Below, one piece after another: positions 1-12,400 of a stretch of 64,000 nucleotides of DNA (within the stretch, counting starts at the first letter, position 1; each line of letters starts with the position of its first letter). The notes under the pieces were generated by a model. That model did no database searches, had not been told where the DNA came from, and saw only the letters and a program-made list of their open reading frames with translations. Source of the stretch: Himantopus leucocephalus (lineage: Eukaryota; Chordata; Aves; Charadriiformes; Recurvirostridae); NCBI GenBank assembly GCA_003993805.1, contig RSEF01000031.1, forward strand, positions 57,132,839 through 57,196,838, in the 5' to 3' direction. The position numbers and the translations under genes were made by a program.

Positions 1-2273
1 CAAAATGAGGGAAAATAAGCTGATAAAATATATCTTACATTTGATATGAAAGACAGATGTGCCTGCAGTGTAAGCATTGTATATATATAAAAACATTAAA
101 AAAACAACTTTGGAAAACAAAAACTTTGAAAGCAAAAAACAACTTTGGAAGTGGACCAAGAAGGTGGAAATTTCACAACTTAAATGGACAAAATTCAAGG
201 AGAAAAATAACCACCATAATAATATGTCCTGGGGAACAGAATTTTTAGTGTTGCATTTAGAGTAAGCCATAGTTGTTTTCTTGGAAATCTTGCAGTACCA
301 GAGCAACAGTATTAAACATAATGGGGTGGTGGCTCCTGATTAAGTAGAACTGGTGTCCTTACCCAGAAATTCAGAAACAAAGAAATGCATTATGTATGAT
401 AGGAAATGTACAGATTAGCATTTTGTAGTTCTCCTGCTACCCATTTCCATCCTCCCTGTGAGATTTCTTTTTAAACTTACTCTTCTTCCTCAAAATGCTA
501 CATGCAGCTGGCTGACAAAAGGACTTTCTCAGGCAGAACAGAGCTATCTAGCTGCAAATTCCTCCAAACTGAGTGCAAACTGTTCAGCAGGAGATCCCCA
601 AAGGGACTGGAGACGCTGCACAGACAGCAATTTAGCATTTATATGAGGTTCTTGCCATTTCCAAATGTTCCTGGTGCTGCCCAGATGACACTTCAAGCTT
701 TGACAGACTGGAATGCAAAATCTGAATACCTCTGCAAGAATGCCTAGTGCTAACACTAGGCCAGGATAATCTATTTTTTACTAGTTTACTTTACAGTGTA
801 TAGCAAAAAATGTTACACCTAAGTCTGCAGTTACCTGTGAACAATTCATTTTAATGCATGGTCTATATTTTGGGACATGCTGTGCTATCACATTGATAGC
901 ACGTTGATTGACGTGGTTACACTAGCGCACAAGAATTTACCCAGCTCTACATAGAAAATACTATATTTTACATATATAAATAGTCTGTTATGCTATCCAT
1001 TTAAAAACATCTAGCATAGAGAAATACAACGGTTAAGTATAACAGCCAACCAGCATTTTATGAAAGCATAAAGCATGGGCAAGCATAGACTCCTATAATG
1101 CTAAGGTGGCTAACTTGCCTGTTAAAAGATTTTATATTAAACAATAGACTACATTCTGTAAAAAACAATCCCTCTGCATAATGCAACATAAAATTTCTTA
1201 CCAGGGCACTTATTTCAATTTATCAGTAAGGAGTAGACATAATGCTTCAATCATATTTTTCTTAGTTTATATTTGGTAATCTTTCCTCTCTTTCCTCTTG
1301 GGTTATATCCATTTTCATTGTTACAGGTACTTGCAAGTAAAATTGAGCTACATTTTGCTTAGATTTACAGTTCAAATTTCTCAGACTGTAGATCAGACCA
1401 TGTAAGACCATTTCTAAACATGAATTTTAGGAATAAACCAGCATTTCATCATCTTCTGTTTAATGTAACAACAATACAAAAAATTACTACATGCCAATTC
1501 AGAGGAAAACCAGCCCTCCCCCAAAGAGCAATAAGCACACAGTTGTGCATCCTATGAGATTAGAGCTACTTTCTTGCTTTGCCATCTATATAGACAATGA
1601 TCCCATTCCAGATGTCCGTAGTGAGGTTTTCATCAACTAACTTTAGCCCTCTGGAAGTAGTACCTATTCCAAGGTGCCTTACACAATCCATAGAGGAAAA
1701 CAGCAATTAATCTATTTTAGACATCTACCTTCTGGATGGATAACAAGCAGGTGGTATGAATCTCAAATCTCACCAATGTACCAAGTGCATCACATAAATT
1801 AGTTTGGATTAGTGACGAAACCTTTCTGGAAAACTAGCCCTGTTCAGTAAACATGTTAAAGCTGTTAGGTCTTTACATCCCTATTTCCTCTTAACTCAAT
1901 ATTTCACTTCCTGTGGTAATGGTACAACTCCAAAATCCTTCAGCTAAGGAAACACAACCAGCATCAAATATTTCCTTCTGCCTTTCTCCCTAACACTGTG
2001 CTGAAGTGAAAACAGACAAGGCCATTCTGCCATGCTGCTATTCCTACAAAGAAGCAACAAAGCAGTGGAAACAGACAACGCATTGCATCGTCTACTAGAG
2101 AAGAAGTAGAAGCAGAGTATTTGGTTTCACAATACAGCTTATGGTGATCAGGAGAAGGAAAAAAAAGACATGAGAGACAACTTCTCAGCAGTAATTTGGT
2201 AAAAGTCAAGCCTACTTCAGAGACTACCCTATTTATCAAAAGTAACAATCAGTATTTTGTAGGTATAAAATAC
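1..2273 (-). other. RASGRF2: RASGRF2 intron, incomplete (continues left of window)
   Basis: AT-rich sequence after the Ser/Pro-rich exon. I looked on the minus strand for the next linker exon and for CDC25 exons and found none. Open frames such as those at 544-756 and 1964-2248 have no recognisable protein character. No repeat is evident to me. Confidence 0.7.
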
Positions 2274-2662
2274 CTCTTCGAATGCTTCTCCTCAGCTTGT
2301 TACAGAGGTCAACGCGAGGGTTCTCCAAGCTGTCCTCTATGGAGCCAGGGCTTTGCTCAGGAGAGGAGGGCCCTTTGCTAAGGTCCAGAGGTACTTTGCT
2401 ACCCGTTGGCGGTGGGGAGGTGGCTGGGCTGTAGGTCGAGGTAGGACTGCTTGCCACAGATGAAGTAGAGAGGTCAAGGGCACCGATCCTTGAATTTAGT
2501 GGTGAGGTCAATGACAGTTTTCGGGTTCTTACAGGTGAGGAGGTTCTGGAGAGTGACAATGGAGGAGGAGAAGAAAATTTGCGACAGAGATGTGGTGACT
2601 TCCCATCAGCCAGGTACTCTCCTCTGCTGTTTTGACTGGTAGCAAAGAATAACTCCAAAGAC
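2274..2662 (-). CDS. RASGRF2: RASGRF2 exon, end of REM and Ser/Pro-rich linker
   Basis: The largest exon here, 129 codons (window residues 601-729) plus one base. It starts [12 protein letters not shown] and then becomes a low-complexity Ser/Pro/Thr linker with nine Ser-Pro pairs, [24 protein letters not shown] and two LDLS motifs (ALDLS at 2467-2481, PLDLS at 2377-2391). It ends in the structured [14 protein letters not shown]. Mammalian RasGRF2 has a reported Cdk5 site at Ser737; by my approximate offset this falls at the SSP of RTSSPVR. Acceptor CTCTCAG, donor AGAG/GTATTT, which is weaker than the other donors. The CDC25 domain should follow to the left of the window. Confidence 0.95.
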
Positions 2663-5600
2663 CTGAGAGAAAGAAAGCAAAGAATGTCAAAGACCTGAAA
2701 GAAAGAAACAAAAAAAGCAACAGATTTTAGTGAAAACACTTAAAAACAAATTTTGTGCAAATGTGCATGGCACTGCAAACTCTGTACAACACTTAGTCCT
2801 CAAAGCCTAGGCAGCAAGTTGAGACAGACTTACCTAAAAACTTATGCCCTATTTACAAAGGAAGAGCTTTATTCTTAGATTATCTGGACAACAGAAAATC
2901 ATGGTAAAAAACCTAACAACCAATGACACCACGGTAATTCCCTAGGAAACCTATGATAAAAGGGAAAAACCCCAGAGCTCACCTGACGGGAATGGAAGTG
3001 AAGGGCCGTCTGTATATGTCTGAAAGTTTTTCCAGTACAACAGCTGCAGTAGTAAATATGCGGTAAGTATGTAGGAAAGTATTCAGGAAATCAATACTTA
3101 GAAATCGTAAGTCTGTTAGCCGCTCCAAAAGGCGCTCGACGCTTGCATAACGGATTTGGGGTACTTTGCAGGAATTCAGTGTTTTGCTGAAGCAGATATC
3201 AATGTCATCTCTATGAAGACGAGCATCGGATCTACACAAAAATTTAATTTATAACATTTTACCAAAGGGGAAGGGGGATTACGGTACAGTAGTGGTATCA
3301 CTTTAGGTGCTCCTGTCAACATAGAAGCAGCAAATACATATGCCTTCTTGTATGTCATCAAGAAAAGAAAACTTCATCTGTGGCAATACCTGCTTCCATT
3401 GAGTTATATTTTATGCCATAACTAAGGGAATTTAAATTTTATTTTTCGCAAGTATTTTTGCATTTCGAAGTCTAAGAAACCACTAATGATGCTTACATTT
3501 CTGAAAAGGAACAGGAGGCAGAATTGTCCCCTCTTTCAGGCTGCTGTGGCCTGTAGTCCAATATTATTAGAAGCTCACTATAGAATAACAGTGGACTGAT
3601 GGCAGTATTTTCTGTTGCAATCTAGCTTTACCTAAACTAAACTAATAGACCCTGGCAAAAGACAGCAAAATTAACTCCTTAGCTAGGCTTAAGGCTTACC
3701 TGCAAGGTAACACCTGCCCTCAGGCTCCAAGAATTACTTTTTTTTTGGTTTTTTAAAGAAAAAGGGAACAACATGAAACATCTCAAATTTAAAAGCAGAA
3801 ACTATGGAGAGGCTTTGTTTCAGTGAAAAAAAAAAAGAAACTAATTTTTGTTTGGACATCAAAACAAAAATCAGTCATTTACATAACCCTACTCATCATG
3901 GGGTTTTTTTCAAATTAAGTTTTGCTTAATTTTATCTAGCTGAAGGCTTAGTTTGTAAAAAAATGGGGTGGATACTAAGTAAAGCATCTTTCAACACCAC
4001 CTAATCTTTTTGTTAAAAATGATTGGGTTTTCTTAGAATACAGCATCAAGATATTCCACACACTTCTACACTGAAAAAAAAATTCTTCTTTCTTAAGTTG
4101 GGTCCTCAGAAAAGTGGCTTTCTTTTTTTATTCCATCCAAAGACATCTGACTCTAAAAGTCAATGTGTGCTAAAAATCAGATGAGTAAAATCTCAGAAAG
4201 AGAACACCGAATTTGTGTCTGTTGTTAAGATCCTGTATGTTTTTTTATAATTAAGAATTCTTTCTCTTGACATTGGGATTAAGACCTTGCTGTATTCTAC
4301 AATCTGAAAACAGATGAATGTATGTTTAACATTCAGCAGGTAACAGAAGTGTTTGCACACTGGAGAGCTGCTGGAATAAAACTGAAGACAATAAAATGCC
4401 TTCTTTGCTGGGATCAAAGGTATGTACACTAACAGTGTATTCACAGACGTTATCTCTTTTTCGATTCTAAACATATACAAAGAGACAAGAGGTAACAACT
4501 ACAAAAGAGGCATATGAGAAACCTTCATGTACAGAGTACAGCCAAGGGAGAGAGAAATGGCCTAGTGACAGATAACACTAAGAAAGAAAACACTTGTATT
4601 TCTATCCCTATGTTCTATTCCTTAATATTCATGTTGGATAATAGTAGGTAAAACTCAGGTAAATACAGATCTGTAGATGACCCAAGAGGTAAAATAGTGT
4701 TAGAACTGTGGAATCATGTACTGAAAATTTCTGTCTACAAATAAAAATTACTTATTACAATAGATGACTGAAATAATCCAAGGGTGAAGGAAGCAGATTT
4801 ATGAATAGTGATGGTACCTTGATGTGATCAGTTAAAATTATGACAGAAAACAATGTGGGTTTTTTTCTCAGAAATAAGAGCAACAAAGACAAGAAAAATT
4901 TTGGCTAATACAACAAAACACCTTGGAAAATGATATTTGGTTGCAGTCACCTCAATTTTGAAGACATTTTAAAATATATTCAATAAAATTATGAGTGGTA
5001 TGACAGAGAAAAGCTAACAGAGAATAAAATGATTCATCTGAAGCATAACTGAAGGCAACTTCACAAATAATAGAAAAATCTGATCTGTGAACCTACACAG
5101 TCCAATAGTGTGAATTGAGAGTTTACCATTTTGAGTCATCCCTACTATTTCAAGAAAGAAATCTGAAAAGATATGTTTTGGGATGTAGAATTCATTCCAT
5201 TCAACAAAAATGGGGAAAAAAAAGAAATTAAAAGGTTTTCTTTTCCAAATACACATTTTCTTTTGTTTAAACTTTGAATTTAAAAAAAAGCCAAACAACA
5301 AGTTATTTTGTTCATTGGGAAAAAAAATGCTGCACTTACTTGATCATATGTGGCACTGTGACTTTAGAGTTTTCTTCAAAGACTATGGTCATTAAACCAT
5401 TGCACCTTATATTATCAATGCACTGCCAAAATAAAAATTGAAAACTGTTAAAACCAAAACACAGTGTAAGGGAACTTGCTTCCACTCTTTTCATATCGCT
5501 GTAAGCTTAAGCATAGCTTTTACAGGTTATGGACTGATTGGTAAAAGGTATTTTCATAAATGAAAAGCAGTGATGCAAGAATTATAATGGACATGCTTCT

Positions 5601-6364
5601 CTAGCCTTTGACTTGGACATCTGCAAGTCCATGCATCTTTACCAGCACACTCAGGGTATTCATCTCAGCATCCTTTTTTCCACATGGTTAAGTATTTCGA
5701 GTTGGAAGTGAAATTTCCTTTGAAGTTCCTTTGAAACTGAACAAAATTAAGTATCTCTAGCATTTCCTGAATGAGTGTTAAGCTGGAGAAATCAATACTG
5801 CAAGAAAGTTAGAATACTTTATACACAGATACACTAATACCTTAACCTTTACACTGTGCAAAAAGACCAAAGAAAAATATAAACAGTTTCTAGAAACAAA
5901 CTTATAATAACAAATTCAAGTGGTGCTGTTACTGTGAAACATAGATATGAAGATGCTGTCCCAGGAGTTCCTTCCAAACTCTTGTATAAATGTTTTGGGC
6001 TTGGTATTAGAAGCTGGAAAGACACTTCTGGGGCACGGTCGCAGCACATACAGCTTCAGAAATTACAGGCTGTCCTGTGGTCAGTAGAAGTCTACAAACT
6101 AGAGGTGCATAAGCTGTTCTTCAAGCCTCAAAGCAGCCCAGTGTTGGTGGCACATAGAGGTAGCTCAAAGCCATTTGTACACCATTCTCTTCTGGTTTGT
6201 ACTTTTATATAGTTAAGATAACACAGCACCACAAGTCTTGCTCTTGGAAGTCAGCAGAGAGTCTGCCAGTGGATCAGGCTTATATGGTCTGCAACAAGTA
6301 CCTGCTACCTAGCCCTATAGGACTTTTGGCTTTATAATTCTTTCTAGTTTTACTCAACAAGTAT

Positions 6365-6409
<45 letters not shown>

Positions 6410-9400
6410 CCAGTATTACTTTACATCAATAAAAAGGAGTTTCCATAATTATCATATACATTTACCTTGACTTCAAGGATAAAAACAGTCTGCTGGCTTT
6501 GGAACATCTCATACCAAAATAATGATTGATGTTAGATTGGTGAAACAAGATATTCAGAGGCCTCTTCAGGTTTAAAATACATCTGTGTAACTATATATTT
6601 AACATACGATCTATGCAGCTATTTAAGATGATTTGAAAAGTGCAGTTGTAAGAATTCACATTATGATTTTATCAAATTGTTACCTAAAAGAACTGAGAAA
6701 AACACATCCAATAAAAATACATAATTTCCCCCATGTGAATTTTAAATGTTGCAAAGAAGCCCTTAGCACCAATAATAAAACTGTCCAAGGCAATTCAGCG
6801 CTGTTATCCTCAGTCTGCACAGGCCTAGAACTCATCGCCTCCCTGACAGATACTATCATTCTAGCTAAGGAATAAGTGTAATGGGGATCTAGGGCCGAAG
6901 GACAACAAGCTCAAACTAGAAGAGGGGAGGCTACTTCAGCATCAACAAAAACCATGCATTTTTCGTAAGAAGTGTATGGTTTGCATGAAAGAAATATAAA
7001 TTCAAGAGGCCTCACTAGGAACATATAGACAAATACGATGTATATATCTTATGTATATATAACTTATTAAGATGCAGAATTCTGGACACCAAGACTAACG
7101 CTGTGAGTGAACAGCAACTATATGTCTACTTGTTTTACTTGCAAACACAGAAGAGTACACATTTACTAAAAAACTACTTTTTGCATGTCCTTTTTGTTAG
7201 CATAATTTCTATGTTCTCCTTGAGGGTTGTAGCCAGAGTTATAAAGAAAAAAGGGCTTCTGGGCAGGTGATTCGGTAATTTTTTTTATGGCAACATTTCT
7301 GCTGGCAATGGGGTCAGTCAGAAACATAATTTAGTTTTCAAGAGACCAGTGGTCTCAATTGTTTAGAAGTTTTCATGTGTTAGCCAAATTTTCACCCCAA
7401 ATTTTCTTTCTCCATCAGAAGACAGGTGGCATGCTTCTTGCATGATGTTCTTCTTTCTCGCTGTCCAGATGCACTATAAGCACTACAAGCACTAAGTCAA
7501 CTGACTTGATTGCTATTTGTAAACAATGGTACCAATTCGTGCCCCAAATGCCTATTTAGTCTGCAAAGCATCTTGTGACCCTTCTTACTCCTTTTTTTCT
7601 TTTAAGCTGCTGCTTACCCCCTCAGCATCTCTTGCTTCCCTTCCTTTGTAAGGCTGGAGAAACTTTTTCAGTGTCACCATGCTAACAGATCTCAGTTTTC
7701 TCAGGCCTTCACTTACAAGCTTGGTCCCATATCTCTTCGGAATATCCCTGTCTTCAAAAGTTGGGAGATCGCCCCTTCCTCAAAGAGGGATCAAGGGAGA
7801 AACACTTCTGTTTCCCTGGCAGTCTGGCCAACCCTTTGCTGTCTCAGGCAGCTAGTCATGTTTACCTCTGCCTTGCTAAGACACTTCCAAGCTTTGTGGG
7901 CACACAGCTCTCAAGTCAGCTGTGGAGCTTTTCAGCTCTTCCCCAAACACCACAGTAGCATTGTTTGGAGCTGGAGTCGTTCGGAGGAGAAGACTTGACC
8001 TTTGGAGGCAGACCCAAACTCTGGTCTCTAGTCTACATGGACTGCAGATGACTTTCTCATTTAAATTTATTATTATTTAGGCTAAGAATGGACTTACTCC
8101 TGGGTGCACCCTGTTCCAGGCTTTTCCTCCAGTCTTTCCTCCCCAGAAAATAATTCCAATACTTTTACGTGTCAAGGAAACAACGTAATTCACTGAAAAT
8201 ACATTTTGTAAAAAATTCTCCAGCCAGGTCTGTCTGTAAGATCTGTATGCACTGAGTTACAGCTCATACAGTATTTTGAGACTTTTTCCTTCATATTTTT
8301 GTTCCTTTAAAAAAGTTAGTCCAGAAGAAAATAACTCAGAATACTCATTTTTAAGCAATTTCTACTCATTGTGACAATAATTCATCCAGAGATGTTGCCA
8401 GCAATGGTAGCATCTTTAGAAATCCATCAAATTCCACGCTGACATTTGTCTAATCAACCATTTCTCTTGAAATTAATACAGGATAGGACTGAAATTCAGA
8501 ACTATGAGAGATCTATGTCCCCACTGGTTGCATGCATAAACTAAATTAGCAATAGCCTTAATTAAGATCTAGTTAGTCGAAAGTTCAGATTTTTCATAGT
8601 GCATTCAACTTCTTTCCCCACAATAGATTCTGATAAAGGTTTGGCTACTATGTTTTCAGCCAAAACGACTAAAAAAAAAAAAAAATTTATCCCTGATATT
8701 AAAGTATCTTAAAACACCATTCTTCTTCATTCATAATAAAGACAGTTTACTGCACACTGTCAGAATGCTTAGTAATTATTTGTAATGGTTTGTTAGTATT
8801 CTTTTTGGTGGAAAATTGAGTTTATCTCATTTTCTCACTGCATGGGATGTGATTACTGACGTGATACGCTATCATTTTCACCCTGAGGACTCTCGGTGTT
8901 TTTTGATCTGTTATGAAATCATATGAACAAACTGAAAGTTATGAACAAACAAGTACTGTCCTTCTTAAATCAAAATACGTATCTGGGTGGGCTCTCCTTA
9001 GACATAAAAATGACTACCATTAGCATTATGTTTGTCAACTGACAATTTTGTGTTTATATCCCATCTGTCTCATTGAGAAACACGTTTTACTGATGACTCA
9101 AATGCAAAGACTGAATTTTGAGGAAAGCAGGTAACGCTAATGGTTTTTCATATATATCACAAAAAATCAGCCCTCAAGAAATCAACGTCCCTCTCTTGAA
9201 TTAGTGTTCAGAACTACAGAATAAACTAATATCTCAATAGAAACAAGATAAAGAATGCATTAAGCTACCTGACTTATATCACTTGTCCATGCAGCTTTCT
9301 CCTGTCGTGATGGGGCTAAAAGGACAACAGTGAAAGGAGGAGCGTCCGTAGGTTCAACTACAAGCTTGAAATCAAGGTGTCCAAATACTTGTCCAGAACC

Positions 9401-12400
9401 TTTTGCTTTACAGCCAGAGGGGGGAAAAAAATGTGAAAATGTGAGACTTCAGACTGTAAGACAAAGAAAATAATGGTTTTATTTAGAATGGAAGTTACTT
9501 TAAAACTTCTCTCTGACAAAGAACAAATCCAATTGGGGATCCAAAACTCATTGTGTGTTTCACATACACCAAATAAAAAAAAAGAGCAGCAAACATGCAA
9601 TAGTGCCAGTTGATATATATTACTTTTAAAGATACTAAATGAGGCTAAAGTCCTTCTAACACTCCTACGCCAATAAACTCTCAGCGTACTAGAAGTACCA
9701 TTGAAATGAATGAAACTACTTTCACAATTCAAGTGCAAAACTTGCTTAAAACTGCAGGATGAAAGCCAAAATGAGTAACAATAAAATCAGCTTGGGAATG
9801 TGTTTTGTTATTTCATTTCAACAAGCTTGAAGTCAAGATTCGTGGGGAGTCCAAGACAAAAACTTTCCACTAATTCTGCCAACTCACTCAACCCCCATGT
9901 ATTTAAAAAACCCAATTATCTGCTGCTTCTTTTAAGGAATATTTTTTTTTTTCCAAGATCCTCTTTGTGAAGTTGTATATAAAAGTCAGCAAATAATTTA
10001 TTGCATTCCTTCAGCCAGTCTACTTGAAAATCCTATGTGGGATGTCAACAGCAAGAACAAATATAACAAAACAAACCCTTATCCAAGCCAGCATGCTCAT
10101 TATTAAAACATGTATTGTACTGAATCAGTTTAATGCTGGATTTCTCTGGTTTCATGAAAGGGGAGAAAATACCAATTTGCTCTTATGAAAAATAAACAGT
10201 GTACCAATTTTAAGAAACTAGAAACTGTAATTACTACAAACAGCTGAATTTAACTTACAATCATCATCACTCACGTCTGTCTCCTCGATCAGTGTGCACT
10301 CTATTAAAGACAGAACACCTCCTGTCTATGAAAACAAAGCACATTTTTCACAAATTTTGACATTCATTTCCATTTATCATTATAGTAATTTTTAAACTTT
10401 GTTATACCTTACTCTGAGATTTTACGTTACTCAGAGCTTTTAGGAAGATACATCAATTTCATGATGCATATTTTTCCTCAACAACTGAACCCAGATAGAT
10501 GAAATACAATGTTTTTCTTAATCTAACAAATCAATCATATAGTCAAATGTACAAAATTTCTTTCATTTTTACCACGCTATAATCTATCTCACATAAAGGC
10601 TTGTTCACAAGTTTCAAAAAAGGTAACTAGAATTTCACCTTCCCCTGAATTTCAATCAAATGCATACAAGATTTTTCTAAAGGTTCAGTTATACTCTATT
10701 TACTTGCAAAATACTTGAACTACATAAGGGGTGCAAAGGGAGAAAGCATACAGTCTTAATAACCTGTCAGCAATGTCTTTCTCAAATTAAAATTCTATTC
10801 AACATAATCCACTCTGTAAACTACCAACATCTCCTTACTCAAAAGCCAATACTCTGAAAGCCTGATTCTCAACAAATATAACTAGAGTGTTCTTAGAAGA
10901 GCTTTCAGTGCTGCTCAGGAAAACAAAAGTGACTGTTTAAATTAACTCTGTTAGAGCTCAGGAAAATATTCTTTGCTAATTCCATGGGGTTGACTGGCTC
11001 ATTTATCTACTGAAAACTGACTTACATTCAGCGCTAGCTTATACAAATAGATACACCAATGTCTTGTTTCTAACCCCCAGGCTATTAGAATTACATGGTT
11101 CTAGAAAAAAAAAGTAGATAGCAAGAACTTTGGCTGAATTCTATTAATTGCAATGAGAGGACAAAGCAGTTAATTACTGTGCATCACCTCACTTCTGTTT
11201 ATAACAACACATGCAAATCTGAGGTTAAAGTCATAAAATAATAAAATACTGAAATTTCACTGAAGATGTGTTTTCATTTTGTAAGTTGAGTCATAATGTA
11301 AAGTCTGTACCTTGAGAAGATGCAGTTTTCCTCCTGAACTTCTTGTACAAATTAAAAAATGTTTTGTAAATAAGAAGCACTGCCTTTCTCCTTCTTTCTT
11401 CAAAGACAATGATCCTAGACGAACTTTACTAAGTTTTCCCCTCTCAACTGAAGGGACTTGAATAAGGGAACCTGATAATAAAGATGCAAAATTTACTGTA
11501 CTATAGTAATATTTAGTAGGCACTGTTTAAAGTGTTAATGCATTGAATATTATGATACTAATTAATGCAACTTTTCATTCTAATAAGTATCAATATACAT
11601 CAGCATCTGTTTTAAGCACAAGTTGATCATCTTTTTTTGCACAAGTTCACTTTGTTATGATAAATAGACTCAAGCAAGTACAGTCTAGACTAATACTTAG
11701 GCACATGGCAGTATTAGATCTTGGGCAAATTCTTATGCAATTTAAACACACTAAGAGCACATTGATCAGAAAATGAAGCTGAACAGCTAACTGCACTTGG
11801 GACAGCTGGTAGACTTGCAAAAGATACATTACTTACAAGCCAGAAAGACAAAGGATGAAAAGAACAGGTTTTGGAGGAAAAGTTTGTGTACGTGTGTGTG
11901 CCTCTGTGCAAGACAGACAGAAATGAAGCACATCTCTTCTTCTTATCTTATACTGCATGATTTTCAGTGCTCCACAGCTCATCTAAAATGTGTTACCAGT
12001 AAAACACTTGTGAACTAAATTGAACCTGGTTACGTAAGTCTGAATTTGTGCTCTGCAGAACTCCAGATTGGGAACAGCTTTGCTTCTCTGCTGTTTCATA
12101 CCTCAAAACCAGTCTCTGACCAATTTTTCCAGATTGGTATCACCATGTGTATCACTTCCGAATTTGGATCTGGAGTTAAATTTGGTGGTGAAGTGCAATT
12201 CCTCTATATATCAAAGGGAGGATTTTATGATACAACTTGCTGCTACCAGACAGGGCAGCCAAGAGACCTCCTAATCTCATTCCCACACATCTATACTTAC
12301 TATCACCCTTACACACTGGCTCTCATCTTATTCCAACATTAGCTAGCTAATAGCGCTAAACCAGCACGAAACTAATGCTACAAAGAAGCAGCTGACGTAA

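Noticed and set aside
2236..2739. A single 167-codon gene
   Set aside because: It is one RASGRF2 exon (2274-2662) read through its acceptor on one side and its donor on the other.
3241..3361. Extension of the REM exon upstream as an alternative start
   Set aside because: The AG acceptor at 3232-3233 fits the phase of the preceding exon exactly, and the upstream text is unrelated to the family.
9358..9738. A 126-codon gene
   Set aside because: It is out of frame with the PH2 exon or intronic; the true exon ends at an AG acceptor at 9405 and the frame beyond has no protein character.
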